Source of the DNA: Acytostelium subglobosum LB1
Taxonomy: Eukaryota; Evosea; Eumycetozoa; Acytosteliales; Acytosteliaceae
Direction: 5' to 3'
NCBI RefSeq assembly: GCF_000787575.1
Contig: NW_012236522.1
Location: 434,001-498,000, forward strand
Length of the DNA: 64,000 bases
A program made the translations under genes and the position numbers. Position 1 is the first letter of the stretch; the number at the start of each line of letters is the position of its first letter. The notes under the pieces are model-generated. The model was given only the letters and a program-made list of their open reading frames with translations. It had not been told where the DNA came from and made no database searches. Below are positions 35,620 through 45,631 of this stretch, in pieces.

Positions 35620-35839
35620 TAGAAAGAAGGAAGTAGTAATTATGATCAATTGTAAATGTTTATTATTAATGTTTGTTGATACATGTTGTGTGATGATGGT
35701 GGTGGTTGATTGATTGGTTGATTGAATGGATGGATGGACGGATGGATGGACACATTCCATACACAGACTGAAAGACAGACGGGTGGAGAAGACTTCTGAG
35801 GCCTTCAAGAGGTGGCAAGATAATGACAAGTCAGGATAC

Positions 35840-38462
35840 TTAATATCTTCTGTTGTCACATGTCTCAACTTCGCAAGGCTCGATGTTCCAGATTTGCTCG
35901 GCGTACTCCCTCATGGCACGATCACTGCTGAAGTGGTAGGTCTTGGCAGTGTTGATGATGGACTTCTTGAGCCACTCGTCCTGGCGTCTCCATAGGGCAT
36001 CCACCTCTTCTTGGGCATCCAGGTACATTGGGAAGTCCTGGATGGTCAGGTAGTGATCGGTGTTGAGCAACGAGTCCAAGATGGGCTGGAAGATCTCTGG
36101 CGAGCCAAATGTGCCCAGCTCAATGTTCAAGAACACCTCTTGGAGACGAGCGTCAACGACCACCTGCTTGTTTCTCATCTTGTCGCGAGCCTTGTCAATC
36201 TCGTGTGTTCTGAGACCAAAGATGAACATATTGTCCTGGCCGACCTCCTCGGCAATCTCGACGTTGGCACCGTCCAGTGTACCGATGATGAGCGAACCGT
36301 TCATGGTGAACTTCATGTTGCTGGTACCCGATGCTTCGGTACCTGCAGTTGAGATCTGTTGGTTGATGTCAGAGGCTGGCACGACAACCTGAGCCATCGA
36401 CACATTGTAGTTGGCAATAAACACCACCTTGAGAGTGTCCTCAATGTCCTTGTCATTGTTGATGACCTCGGCCACCGATGTGATGAGCTTGATGTGTCTC
36501 TTGGCCATGAAGTAACCTGGGGCGGCCTTACCAGCAAAGATGACCACTCTGGGAACGACATTCTGACGCTCATCTGCAGACATCTTCTTGATGGTGAGGT
36601 ATCTGTAGATGACTCCGAGTATGTTCAAGAGTTGTCTCTTGTACTCGTGGATTCTCTTGATATGAACGTCAAACATGGCGTTGGAGTTGACTTTGACTCC
36701 ACAGGTCTTGTGGATAAAGTCAGCAAGACGCTCCTTGTTGAATTGCTTGACCATCTTCCACTCCTCAATGAGCTCGGGGTTGTTGATGTGCTTCTCAATG
36801 CCCTGGATGAGTGTTAGGTCAATGACCCATTGGTCGGTCTTGAGCCACTTGGTCAAGATTCCGCTAAGACCTGGGTTGGCCTGCTGGATCCAGCGACGGG
36901 GTGTGACACCGTTGGTCTTGTTCTGGAACTTGCCTGGGAAGAGGGCGTGGAAGTCTGGGAACACCTTGTTCTTCACAAGGTCCGAGTGAAGAGCAGCCAC
37001 ACCATTGACACAGTGAGAGCCAACAATGGCCAAGTGAGCCATTCTGACCTTCTTCTCCTCACCCTCCTGAATGATCGAGAGCGATCTCATCTTGTCCATG
37101 TTGCCTGGCCACTTCTGGGTGACTGTGAGCAGGAAGCGATGGTTGATTCCATAGATGAGCTGCATGTGTCTTGGCAACAGGTCCTCAATCAACTGCACGG
37201 GCCACATCTCAAGGGCCTCGGGCAGGATTGTGTGGTTGGTGTAGGCAAAGGTCTTGTTGACAATGGTCCAGGCCTCATCCCATTGGAGTCCCTCCTCATC
37301 CAGCAGCTTTCTGAACAGCTCAACGACACCGATAGTGGGATGGGTGTCATTCAGCTGGATGGCCACCTTGGACGAGAAGTCCTTCCATCCAGTGTGAGTC
37401 TTCTTGTAACGACGGATGACGTCGCAGAGTGTGGCAGCCACGAAGAAGTACTGCTGCTTCAATCTCAACTCCTTGCCACTGTAGGTGTTGTCGTTGGGAT
37501 ACAAGACAGAGGTGATGTTCTCCGATCTCTGCTTGGCCTCCACAGCACTGAGGTAGTTTCCACCATTGAAGGCATCCAGGTCGAACTCTTTGTGTGGCTT
37601 GGAGCTCCAGAGACGGATGTTGTTTGTGTTGATGGTGCTGTAGCCTGGCACTGGGGTATCATAGGCGATAGCTTGGACAAGCTCACCTCCCTCCCAGTCG
37701 TGGCGCACTCCGTCCGGTGTCTTTCTCTCGACAACATGTCCGTAGAATCTGACAGTGTACTGGACATCGAGACGCTCAATCTCCCATGGGTTACCGGCGA
37801 CCAGCCAGTAGTCTGGCACCTCAGTCTGGTAGCCATCGTAGATGCCTTGCTCAAACATTCCATAGTTGTAACGCAGTCCATAGCCCCATGCTGGATACTT
37901 GAGTGTTGCCAACGAGTCCATGAAACATGCGGCCAGACGACCGAGACCACCGTTACCAAGGGCAGCGTCCTTCTCCTCCTCGTAGAGGTCCTCAATCTGG
38001 AAACCAAACTCCAACAGAGCACTGTGGTACTCATCCTTGAGACCCATGTTGTAGATGGCGTTCTGGAGTGATCTGCCCATCAAGAACTCCAGCGACAGGT
38101 AGTACACTCTCTTTGGATCCTTCTCAGTGTAGTACTGCTGGGTCTCATTCCATCTCTCGATCAAACGATCTCTGACACTGTAGGCCGAGCCCTGGTAGGC
38201 AGAGAACGAGTCAAAGTTGTACTTGGTTCTGGCCAATGTGTATTCAACATGGTCCAAGATACCCTTTTGAATTGAGTCCTCGTCTGATTGATTGGAATAT
38301 GTGTTAGATTGGTGATTCCTGGTCCAAGCGGGTCATTGGAAACATACCATTTTGGAGGAAGTCTGTCTTCAAAGCAAACAACTTGCTTCCTTTCTTCTTT
38401 TCAGTAGGCGGGACAACTCCAGTTGTTGTCCTCGCAGTCTGTTTCATTGGAATGGACATCAT
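35840..38462 (-). CDS. glpV: Glycogen phosphorylase
   Basis: Two exons on the minus strand, 38462-38348 and 38283-35840, give 852 residues, the length of D. discoideum glycogen phosphorylase 1 rather than the longer isoform 2. The N-terminal exon is short, [14 protein letters not shown], with possible phosphorylation sites. Core motifs include [77 protein letters not shown] and the pyridoxal-phosphate lysine site [20 protein letters not shown]. It releases glucose-1-phosphate from glycogen, which in dictyostelid development feeds trehalose, cellulose and polysaccharide synthesis. Family isoform 1 is controlled by 5'-AMP; the N-terminus here does not reveal more. Coding sequence is strongly biased to C/G third bases, suggesting high expression. 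It lies 673 bases upstream of pkbA, on the same strand. Confidence 0.96.
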
Positions 38463-40100
38463 TCTTTAAAGCTAAGTTGATTGAGTTGATTGAGGGTTAG
38501 TTAGACAATGGATTGATGAGTGGCTGAGTGTGTGGATGGATTGATGGATGGATATTGATGGACATAAGTCATACCTGTGATTGGATACAAGCAGTAACTA
38601 TCAGAATAAAGTCAAACAACAACAGATAATTAGTTATTATTATTGTAGTGAATGAATAATAATATACTGATGTTTGGATGGTTGATTGGCTTATAATGAT
38701 TGCTTATGATGGATGCATCCTGTCCTGACTGATCAGTCCTGTCCACACTCATATAATCAACCATGATTATAATCAATCATCAAGGAAGGGATGGATGACT
38801 GATGATGTGGTGATGACTGATCAATGCCCACACACAAACTCAATCACACTCTTCCTTCCTTCCTCCTGATCAGGACAGGATACTACTACTACAGCAAGCA
38901 GTCAACACCATCTGCCATCCAAGCCAAGACAAAAGCCAAATCAATCAATCAGACATGACAAGCGCGCATCGCATCTGGTAACAAATGTGTGAGTAGTAGT
39001 GGTTGTGTTTGGCAAGCTACGCCGATTGTTGTATCTAAACTGGCTGGGGTGGATGACCTGATTGACGGGAAGACAGAGAGCTCATGAGTGTAGATGAGCG
39101 AGTGGAACTCTACACGCACATGTCAAAAAGCATCATCAGTCACTGATTGATTGGTTGATTGGTGGTATGCATTGCAATGCAAGGGTTGAGTGTGGACGCA
39201 TGTATATGTGGTTGAAGTAAGTTGTACATGTATGTATGTAAGTGATGTTATGTGATTGATTGATTGTGTTGTGTGTGTGAGAGTGTCTAAGTCATTCATT
39301 AGTAACATGGACATAAATAGAATGATCGTTCAGTGTGAATGTGTCGTGTGTGTATGTTCAGTGTGTCGTTCGTGTCATGTGTGTGTGATTGATATTATTT
39401 GTTTGATTGATTGTGTGTGAGTGATTGATTGATGGATAGAATGAAACACACACATTTATGGTAATTATAGATCCTTCGTTATTTGATACCCTACATGTAG
39501 GAGGGACAGAGTATACCTGGTATATAAATATATATTCTAATCTAATCCAATGTCATATAGACAGTGAATAAATGAAGTGAAGAGATCAAAGTGAGTGAGT
39601 GTCTAGTCGTTCACATACTGATAGATGGTTCCACAAGTACCATCCAGGCCTACCATCTTTATCAATTAATCATCATCATTCATCAACATCATCATCACTA
39701 GTTCTTAACTCTTGTCGTTCCGGCATCAGTAGTAACACCAACCATTCCTATCCTATCCTACCCTGCCTAACCTTACCCTATCTCTCTCAGGTGAGATTGG
39801 GGCTGTAATGTCGACGGTACCACCACCACCAACAAACACACCCTACCCTCATCACACACTTATCGGGCAACTCGTGACACTGATCGTTCCCTCCCAATGA
39901 TCATTGGATCGACCTTTGGATTAATAAGGTTGCCTGTATTGGTTTAGGATGAAGAAGTAGAGAGAGAGTTTATTTACAGCTTATGCATGCTGGTTGTTGT
40001 TATAGTTTGGTTGTTTGCTGGATAATGTTGTTGTTGTTGTTAATGTTGTGTGTGATGAGACGTGAATGTTTGGATACCAGGTGAGAGGTGGACCCTTCGT
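38463..40100. other. Intergenic, 1.6 kb
   Basis: Upstream region of glycogen phosphorylase and 3' flank of the proteasome gene. It contains GATT/GGAT and TGTGTG runs, AGTCCTGTCC/CTGTCCTGAC motifs around 38715-38880, and a purine-rich TGAGTG stretch. I see no gene; the open frames on both strands are short and low complexity. Confidence 0.45.
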
Positions 40101-41874
40101 TTAGTTGACCTTGTTCATCATAAACTCCCTCTGGATCAGATGGTTGGTCTTCTCGACCAACTCTAGCAAAGATGAAATATCAGAGGCCCATCCATTGAGT
40201 ATGGTGCTAGTGTCCTTTGGTGGAACAAACTGTATGATTCCAGCGGGTCTATCAATCCTGGCAAAGATGGTCTTGTTGGAGACCAGATCTGAAATGAACT
40301 TCTCGGACTCCTATTATATATTTGATTGTTCGTTAGTGATCAGTTTTGGAATTATTCCACTGATTGATGATTGATTGATTGATCACTTACATCCAATGTC
40401 AGATCAAGCAACTCTGCCAATCTCTTTGTTGATATTCTCTTGTAATATGTTGATACAACTCTTATGTTCTACATTGATTGGAATTGGATGGATGTCGGTC
40501 AATGTTAATATCAATGTTAATGTCGCAGCCTAGTGAGTGACCTTTGGATAACATACATGCTCGACAACTCTATTGCGCAGATCAGTCCAGCAGTTCTTAT
40601 CTCCAACGAAGCACTTCTGAGTGTTCAACTCCTTCTGGAACTTCTCCACAAAGTTAGTCCATCTAACAAGTTCTGATGTATTGAATGCCTCAAGCAAAGC
40701 CCTAAATAATTCCATCAATGTTAGTCATCGCCATCACCATCTCAAAGGTCATAATTATAACATACTTATAGATTGGAAGGTTGCTCAATGGCTTGTAGCC
40801 CAGTATACGGTTCAAGAGATCACTTTGTTCGTTGCCAATTGGAGAGAGGACGACGTTGACACATGCAAGCTTGAGGTTGGCATTCAATTGCTCGATATCC
40901 TTCTGGATGGATGGAGTGTCGTAGATGTGCAGGTAGCATCTGGTGATCTCCAAATAGTTGGTTTCGTTGGTGTTGTATCTGATCAGCTGTTGGTAGAACC
41001 TGACCTTGTGGTCTTGATGTGGCTCCTCGACCAATGTCTTGCGGTTCACCTTGTTGGCGATCAACTGTGCGCGGATAAAGTCCTTGTTGTTCATGCACAG
41101 ACGCATCTGCTCAATGAAGAACTCTAGCTTCTCGGCCTTCTCCATTGAGCTGTATGTCTCCACCTGGAGGTCCTGCAGGATCTTGGCAGCCTCTGCAATG
41201 TTTCCTTCGTCCTCATAGATCTTTGACAGTGTCCTTGTCAATCTAGCACGTTCATTCTCAACAAACATCTATGTTGTTCATTGTTCATTGTTTGTTAGCG
41301 CATTGTGATTCATCACTTCATATTCCAATCAATCAATCAATACACTGTACCTTTCCATCTGTAATAGTTCTAAGAGTATCAATCAACTCTAGCTTAGCCT
41401 TCTTCTCTGCGATCTGATCAACATATGTCATAGCCTCTTGAACAATACCGCTGATAGTCTACATTCAATGATTGATGGAGTTAGTGAGTAAAGTTACATC
41501 AATCATTGTTATTCAATCTGTTATATCAACACGTACTGTTCTAAATTGTCCTCTTCTCTTTGACAGAAGCACAAGCTTCTCATTGATAAGATCCAATCTC
41601 TTGGCCTCAAAGCACAGCTTGATAATCTCAATTGCAATCTTTGTAGTTGATGTAGCATCCTCAGCCTATATATATATCATTGATTGAATGATTCATTATG
41701 TAAGTAACTAATGTTTCTTATCTCTTAATATTGACATACCTGTCTTGTCTGCTTCTCAACAACCAACAGATTCTCAAGAGCTTCCAACAATTGACCTCTC
41801 TTTGCCAGCTCCCTGTTTGTCTGATTGGCCTTCTCTGCCACATTACTAAGATCCTGTACCATTGGCTGTGACAT
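40101..41874 (-). CDS. psmD12: 26S proteasome regulatory subunit Rpn5 (PSMD12)
   Basis: Seven exons on the minus strand: 41874-41740, 41665-41537, 41458-41351, 41268-40766, 40701-40557, 40468-40391 and 40310-40101. All joins are in phase and give 435 residues. Recognisable segments are ALENLLVVEKQTRQAEDATS, VENERARLTRTLSKIYEDEG, NIAEAAKILQDLQVETYSSM and the PCI winged helix NIRVVSTYYKRISTKRLAEL followed by LDLTLDESEKFISDLVSNKT. Rpn5 is a scaffold subunit of the proteasome lid and contacts the deubiquitinase Rpn11 module; the fold is a TPR-like solenoid plus PCI domain. Seven small exons make this the most intron-rich gene in the window. A compact size compared with about 455 residues in animals reflects shorter termini. 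Confidence 0.95.
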
Positions 41875-42359
41875 GTTTTGTTTTGTTATGTATGTATATA
41901 TATTAAATATGTATTATTATAAGTATGAAAGTAATGAATGAAGTATTATAATAGTGTGTGAATGTAATTAATTGTTTGATTGATTGATCATCACACTTGA
42001 TGTTCACAAAGTTCTCAAAACAAAATAATAAATTAAATCATCAAAGTGAGTGAGGGTTGAGGGTAGGGCAAGGGTTGAGCAAGGGTAGTTGTACACTGCC
42101 AGTCGCATGGCAAGGTGTGTGGAGTATTTATTACAATGAGAAGGTATGATGAGGAGATGAGATGGATGATTATAAATATGTTGTTGGGGATGTTGTGGAT
42201 GGGATGTTTGGATGCTGGCCTGACTGTCTGATTGGCCATGGTGTGTATGTGATTGAAGAGGAAAGTATCATCTCGCCAGTCTCTTGCTCTCTCCTACCTC
42301 TCCTTCTCCTCTATCTACTCTAATACCTTCTCTATTATCGCTATTATTACTTGTTATGC
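41875..42359 (-). other. Intergenic with G-rich tract
   Basis: Holds the proteasome-gene promoter (AT-rich, TATTATA) and the 3' flank of gpaH. At 42054-42085 five GGG runs (spacers TTGA, TA, CAA and TTGAGCAA) lie on the plus strand, enough for a G-quadruplex. No gene. Confidence 0.55.
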
Positions 42360-43762
42360 TTAAGCCTTTTGTGGCTGTTGTGTTGTGTTCTTCCTCTTGG
42401 CAACATTCAGATCTCTGGTGGCCCGCAGCAGGATCTTCTTGTTCTCCTCCAACAGCACGGTCTTGACCTCATCCCAAGTGAACTTGATGTCCTTCTTGTA
42501 ACGCGCAGCTATGTAATGAGTGTACAATACTTTGTTGGCAGGCTGCAGCTTGGCCTGGAACTTGCCCTTGATAAACTCCAGTGCCAACTTGGTGTCATTG
42601 CCGCCATCATAGTCGGGGAAACACTTTGACAGGTCGGTCTTTTGTATCATCTGCTCAAACAGATCCTTCTTGTTCAGCATCAGGAATGTTGGAGTGTCAG
42701 CAAATATCGGATTGTTACATATCTGACCAAACAGCGTCAGTGACTCTTGCATCCTATTCTGAGTTGGGTCTTCAAACATCACCTGGTCATATCTAAAGGA
42801 ATGAATGTGTTAACATCTTGTCACTGTGTTGTCCATAAAGTCTTTATAGACAGATACATACCCTGCCAGGTTAACTACGAATAAGAGTGCCTTGACATCG
42901 TCGAAGCAGTGTATCCATTTCTTTCGCTCGTTTCTCTGTCCACCGACGTCGACCACGCGGAAGTGAACGGGTCCTTCGTCAAATTCTGTCACTGATATAC
43001 CGGTTGTTCTGACTCTTGTCATGATGATATCCTCCTCTGTTGGTCTAAAGTCATCGTCTAGGAATCTATTGATGTTATCAAAGTAACTGTTTGATTGGTT
43101 GGAAGGAAAGATGATGTCAGCTGACATGTTTGGAAATTGATCACGTGACTGGTAATCTGATCACGTGACTGGTAATCTGATCACGTGATCGAATCCAACT
43201 TCAGGTATTCAATGGATAATGGATGAACTTACTATGGCGTAGCGTCTAGGAACCAATACTCTGACCTCCTTTCCCAAATCTTTTGAATGTCTTGGTCCTT
43301 CCACAGCTCTTCAATATCCAAACCAATGCTAACTGGCATCTGTTTGACCTCCTGTTCGAACTGGAATGATCTTATATTATTGGCTCTTTTCTATATTGTT
43401 TGTTCGATGGCATCGTTAGTTCCATGTCACTCCACATCACATCATATTACATCACATACCTTTGACTCTTGATCGCTCAATTCGACACCAAGTGTCTCAC
43501 AGGCTTCCAATAACACCTGCATGCAAAGTACGGTGTTCTTGTGTATGTTGGCAGCGTAACTTTGCAGCTCGGCATCATCCACCTGTATCTTGTATATTGA
43601 TTTCAATTGCTTGACCACTGTGGACTTGCCAGACTCGCCAGCGCCCAACAGCAACACTCTGAAATCCAACATCGCCTCCTTGCCAGCCTGTCTCAAATAG
43701 TTGTTGAGGTCATCATTATGCTTGGACTCTGGTCCGGACAGAGTTGAACTATTACAACCCAT
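42360..43762 (-). CDS. gpaH: Heterotrimeric G protein alpha subunit, G-alpha 8 type
   Basis: Four exons on the minus strand, 43762-43460, 43390-43233, 43086-42862 and 42792-42360, give 372 residues. The N-terminus MGCNSS offers a myristoylation glycine and palmitoylation cysteine. GTPase motifs are GAGESGKST (P-loop), MTRVRTTGI (switch I, catalytic Arg), VDVGGQRNERKKW (switch II, catalytic Gln) and LNKKDLF. The usual TCAT guanine motif is replaced by YIAARYKKD, and the C-terminus is extended past the normal end (RDLNVAKRKNTTQQPQKA). Both traits are, from memory, shared with D. discoideum G-alpha 8, whose protein is very similar throughout. It acts at the plasma membrane below seven-helix receptors; roles in proliferation and adhesion have been reported for the orthologue. 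No C-terminal cysteine is present for pertussis-toxin modification. Intron 2 holds a CACGTG tandem repeat. Confidence 0.93.
43139..43192. repeat. 20-bp tandem repeat with three TCACGTGA palindromes in gpaH intron 2
   Basis: The unit TCACGTGACTGGTAATCTGA occurs at 43141 and 43161, and a third TCACGTGA at 43181 breaks off into TCGAATCC. Each unit carries a CACGTG E-box/G-box core. It lies wholly inside the intron 43087-43232. Confidence 0.9.
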
Positions 43763-45186
43763 TCTAATGTATATGTGTAAATATGTAAAATTAAATGTAA
43801 ATATAAATATAAATATAAATATATTATCTCTTCCTAATAAGGGTAGGGTAGTCTTTGTATCTGTTGTAGTTTGGTAATATGTAATATTAGTATTAGTATA
43901 ATGTGATGATGGATTGGATTATTACAATGGCTTGATGGGGGCCAAAGGCATGGAATGGCATTTTGGTTGGATGTTTGTTGATTGTGATGGTGAAGGTGAT
44001 GGTGATGGCTAGGTTGGTTGTAGATGATTGATGATGATGACAAAGGTATAGATGGATCATACATTGATGATGGGTGCAGCGCTGAACAAGCTTTGAAGAG
44101 ACACGATAAAGAAGAAGCGCTGTTGCTACCAACAGGGTCACAAACAGGCCTTTTGGTTGGTATGATTGATATATATGATGTGTGGTTGATTGATTGGAAG
44201 GTACATCGTTGAGCAAGATGAGTGATGGGGGTTGTTGGTGAGTGTGAGTGAGTGAGTGGTGGTGGGAGTGATTGAGTGTGTTTGATCGACTGATGTGTTG
44301 TGTGTGTGTGTATGTGTGATCACTTATGTTGGTCGTTAATTCCAACAACACCCAGATGGGCCTTGTTTAACCCTTACCTTAAAGTTAATTAATTAATTGA
44401 CTTTTAGTTAATGTTGTTGATGTATGCAGTGAAATAGTAGTAGATTATGTAGTTGTAATTGTAATGATAGTGATAGTATTAGTTGTAGTTGTTGTAACAG
44501 GTAAACAGTTTCAATAGTCGTAGTGACAGTTTACGTGTAGGTGTTGGGTGTTGGTTCGAGCTGATGTCAAGTCCTTGAATGAATGAATGATAGAAGGACC
44601 CGCCAAGTACCACGCAAGGACCCACACCTACGCCTACATACCCCCTCAAACGCATTCTATCCTGCAGTGATAGAATTGAAAAATAAGAATTGGTTGATAT
44701 TTTTGATTTGGATCAAAGCCTAACATCGGAGGCACTACGGGGGGGCGCATCATTCGCTGTACACACCACTTTCACTCACTTACACACACACACATATACA
44801 CAAACACAAGAAACAATCAAAACCGATTTGGTCCAAGCCCATCTCAGATCCAGTGATAAGGACTGGGTTGGAATCAACGACTTTCGCCCAAATAACTAAA
44901 TTATATCACGCGGTTGCTATCGACATCGCGTGGATATACTCAAACTGGCCTTGTCCGTGGCAGGTGCCGGCAACACCTCCACTAAATCTTTCGTGGGAAC
45001 GACATTGATAAATAAATCAATCACCAAGATAGATTAATAATGCTGGTGGACCTGGTTGGTGTCACTTTTTTACTACACTGCTATATGTGTACAGGTGTAC
45101 CTTTTTGCTTCCAACTTGTTACTGTAATGATTGAGTAAGTGGTCATCCATTTGGATGGACCCATTCTTAGTTCTACGTCTTCTACA
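43763..45186. other. Intergenic, 1.4 kb, with hairpin-rich segment
   Basis: Upstream of gpaH: repeated AAATAT units and GGGTAGGGTAG near 43846. The middle is GATT/TGAGTG repeats. From 44580 the DNA is less repetitive and more GC-rich, with perfect hairpin ATTCTATC/GATAGAAT at 44654-44676 and three further strong hairpins at 44832-44982 (listed separately). No protein gene is supported; the 70-codon frame at 44690-44899 is low complexity in its middle. Confidence 0.5.
44832..44982. ncRNA. Candidate structured RNA: three consecutive hairpins
   Basis: Hairpin A: TCCAA (44832-44836) pairs TTGGA (44868-44872), with inner CCAGT (44850-44854) pairing ACTGG (44862-44866). Hairpin B: 11 pairs between 44902-44912 (TATATCACGCG) and 44927-44938 (CGCGTG, one bulged G, ATATA). 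Hairpin C: GTGG-C-AGGTG (44957-44966) pairs CACCT-CCAC (44974-44982) with a 7-base loop. The strand is undetermined because the hairpins fold on both. No known RNA family is recognised, and transcription is unproven. Confidence 0.3.
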
Positions 45187-45595
45187 TCATGGATAGGTGA
45201 GGTGAGTGCCATTAGAGTGACAGTCGGCTTGGTGCATTCCAGGGAAAGAGATGGGTGGATATTGAGACATGGAGGTGTTGTTGGATACTCGGCCAGTCAT
45301 GGTACCGCACATGCTTTGGATGTCATTTCCGCCAGTGATGTCATCATACGATGAGGAGAATGATAATGGTGCCATTTGTTGTTGTTGTTGTTGTTGTTGT
45401 TGATGGTGGAACTGACTTCCACCACTTCCACTTCCACCTCCACCATCAATGGCAAGACTTGATCTTAATCTCTTGTCCTTATTGTTGTTGTTGTTGATGC
45501 TGTTTGGTGGGAACTCAGTGCACAGTCTGGCCTCGACCAAATTACGCTTGGAGGTTGTGTGTAAATGTTGATATCCTTGTTGTTGTTGCTGGTAC

Positions 45596-45631
<36 letters not shown>

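Larger units (their letters stand above)
35167..35839 (-). promoter_or_regulatory. pkbA upstream region with ATT run and structured element
   Basis: Between the pkbA start and the glycogen phosphorylase stop. It holds an ATT/AAT triplet run near 35172-35202, two overlapping GC-rich hairpins at 35340-35384, a small cysteine/glycine-rich open frame at 35473-35619 on the minus strand, and a GGAT/GGAC run near 35728-35752. The first part should act as pkbA promoter and leader. Confidence 0.5.

Noticed and set aside
36830-38071. 413-codon plus-strand frame opposite glycogen phosphorylase
   Set aside because: Antisense shadow of a highly conserved gene; it has no recognisable domain of its own.
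44690-44899. 70-codon open frame in the gpaH upstream spacer
   Set aside because: Its middle is a THLHTHTYTQTQ low-complexity run from a CA repeat, and its end overlaps the hairpin cluster.
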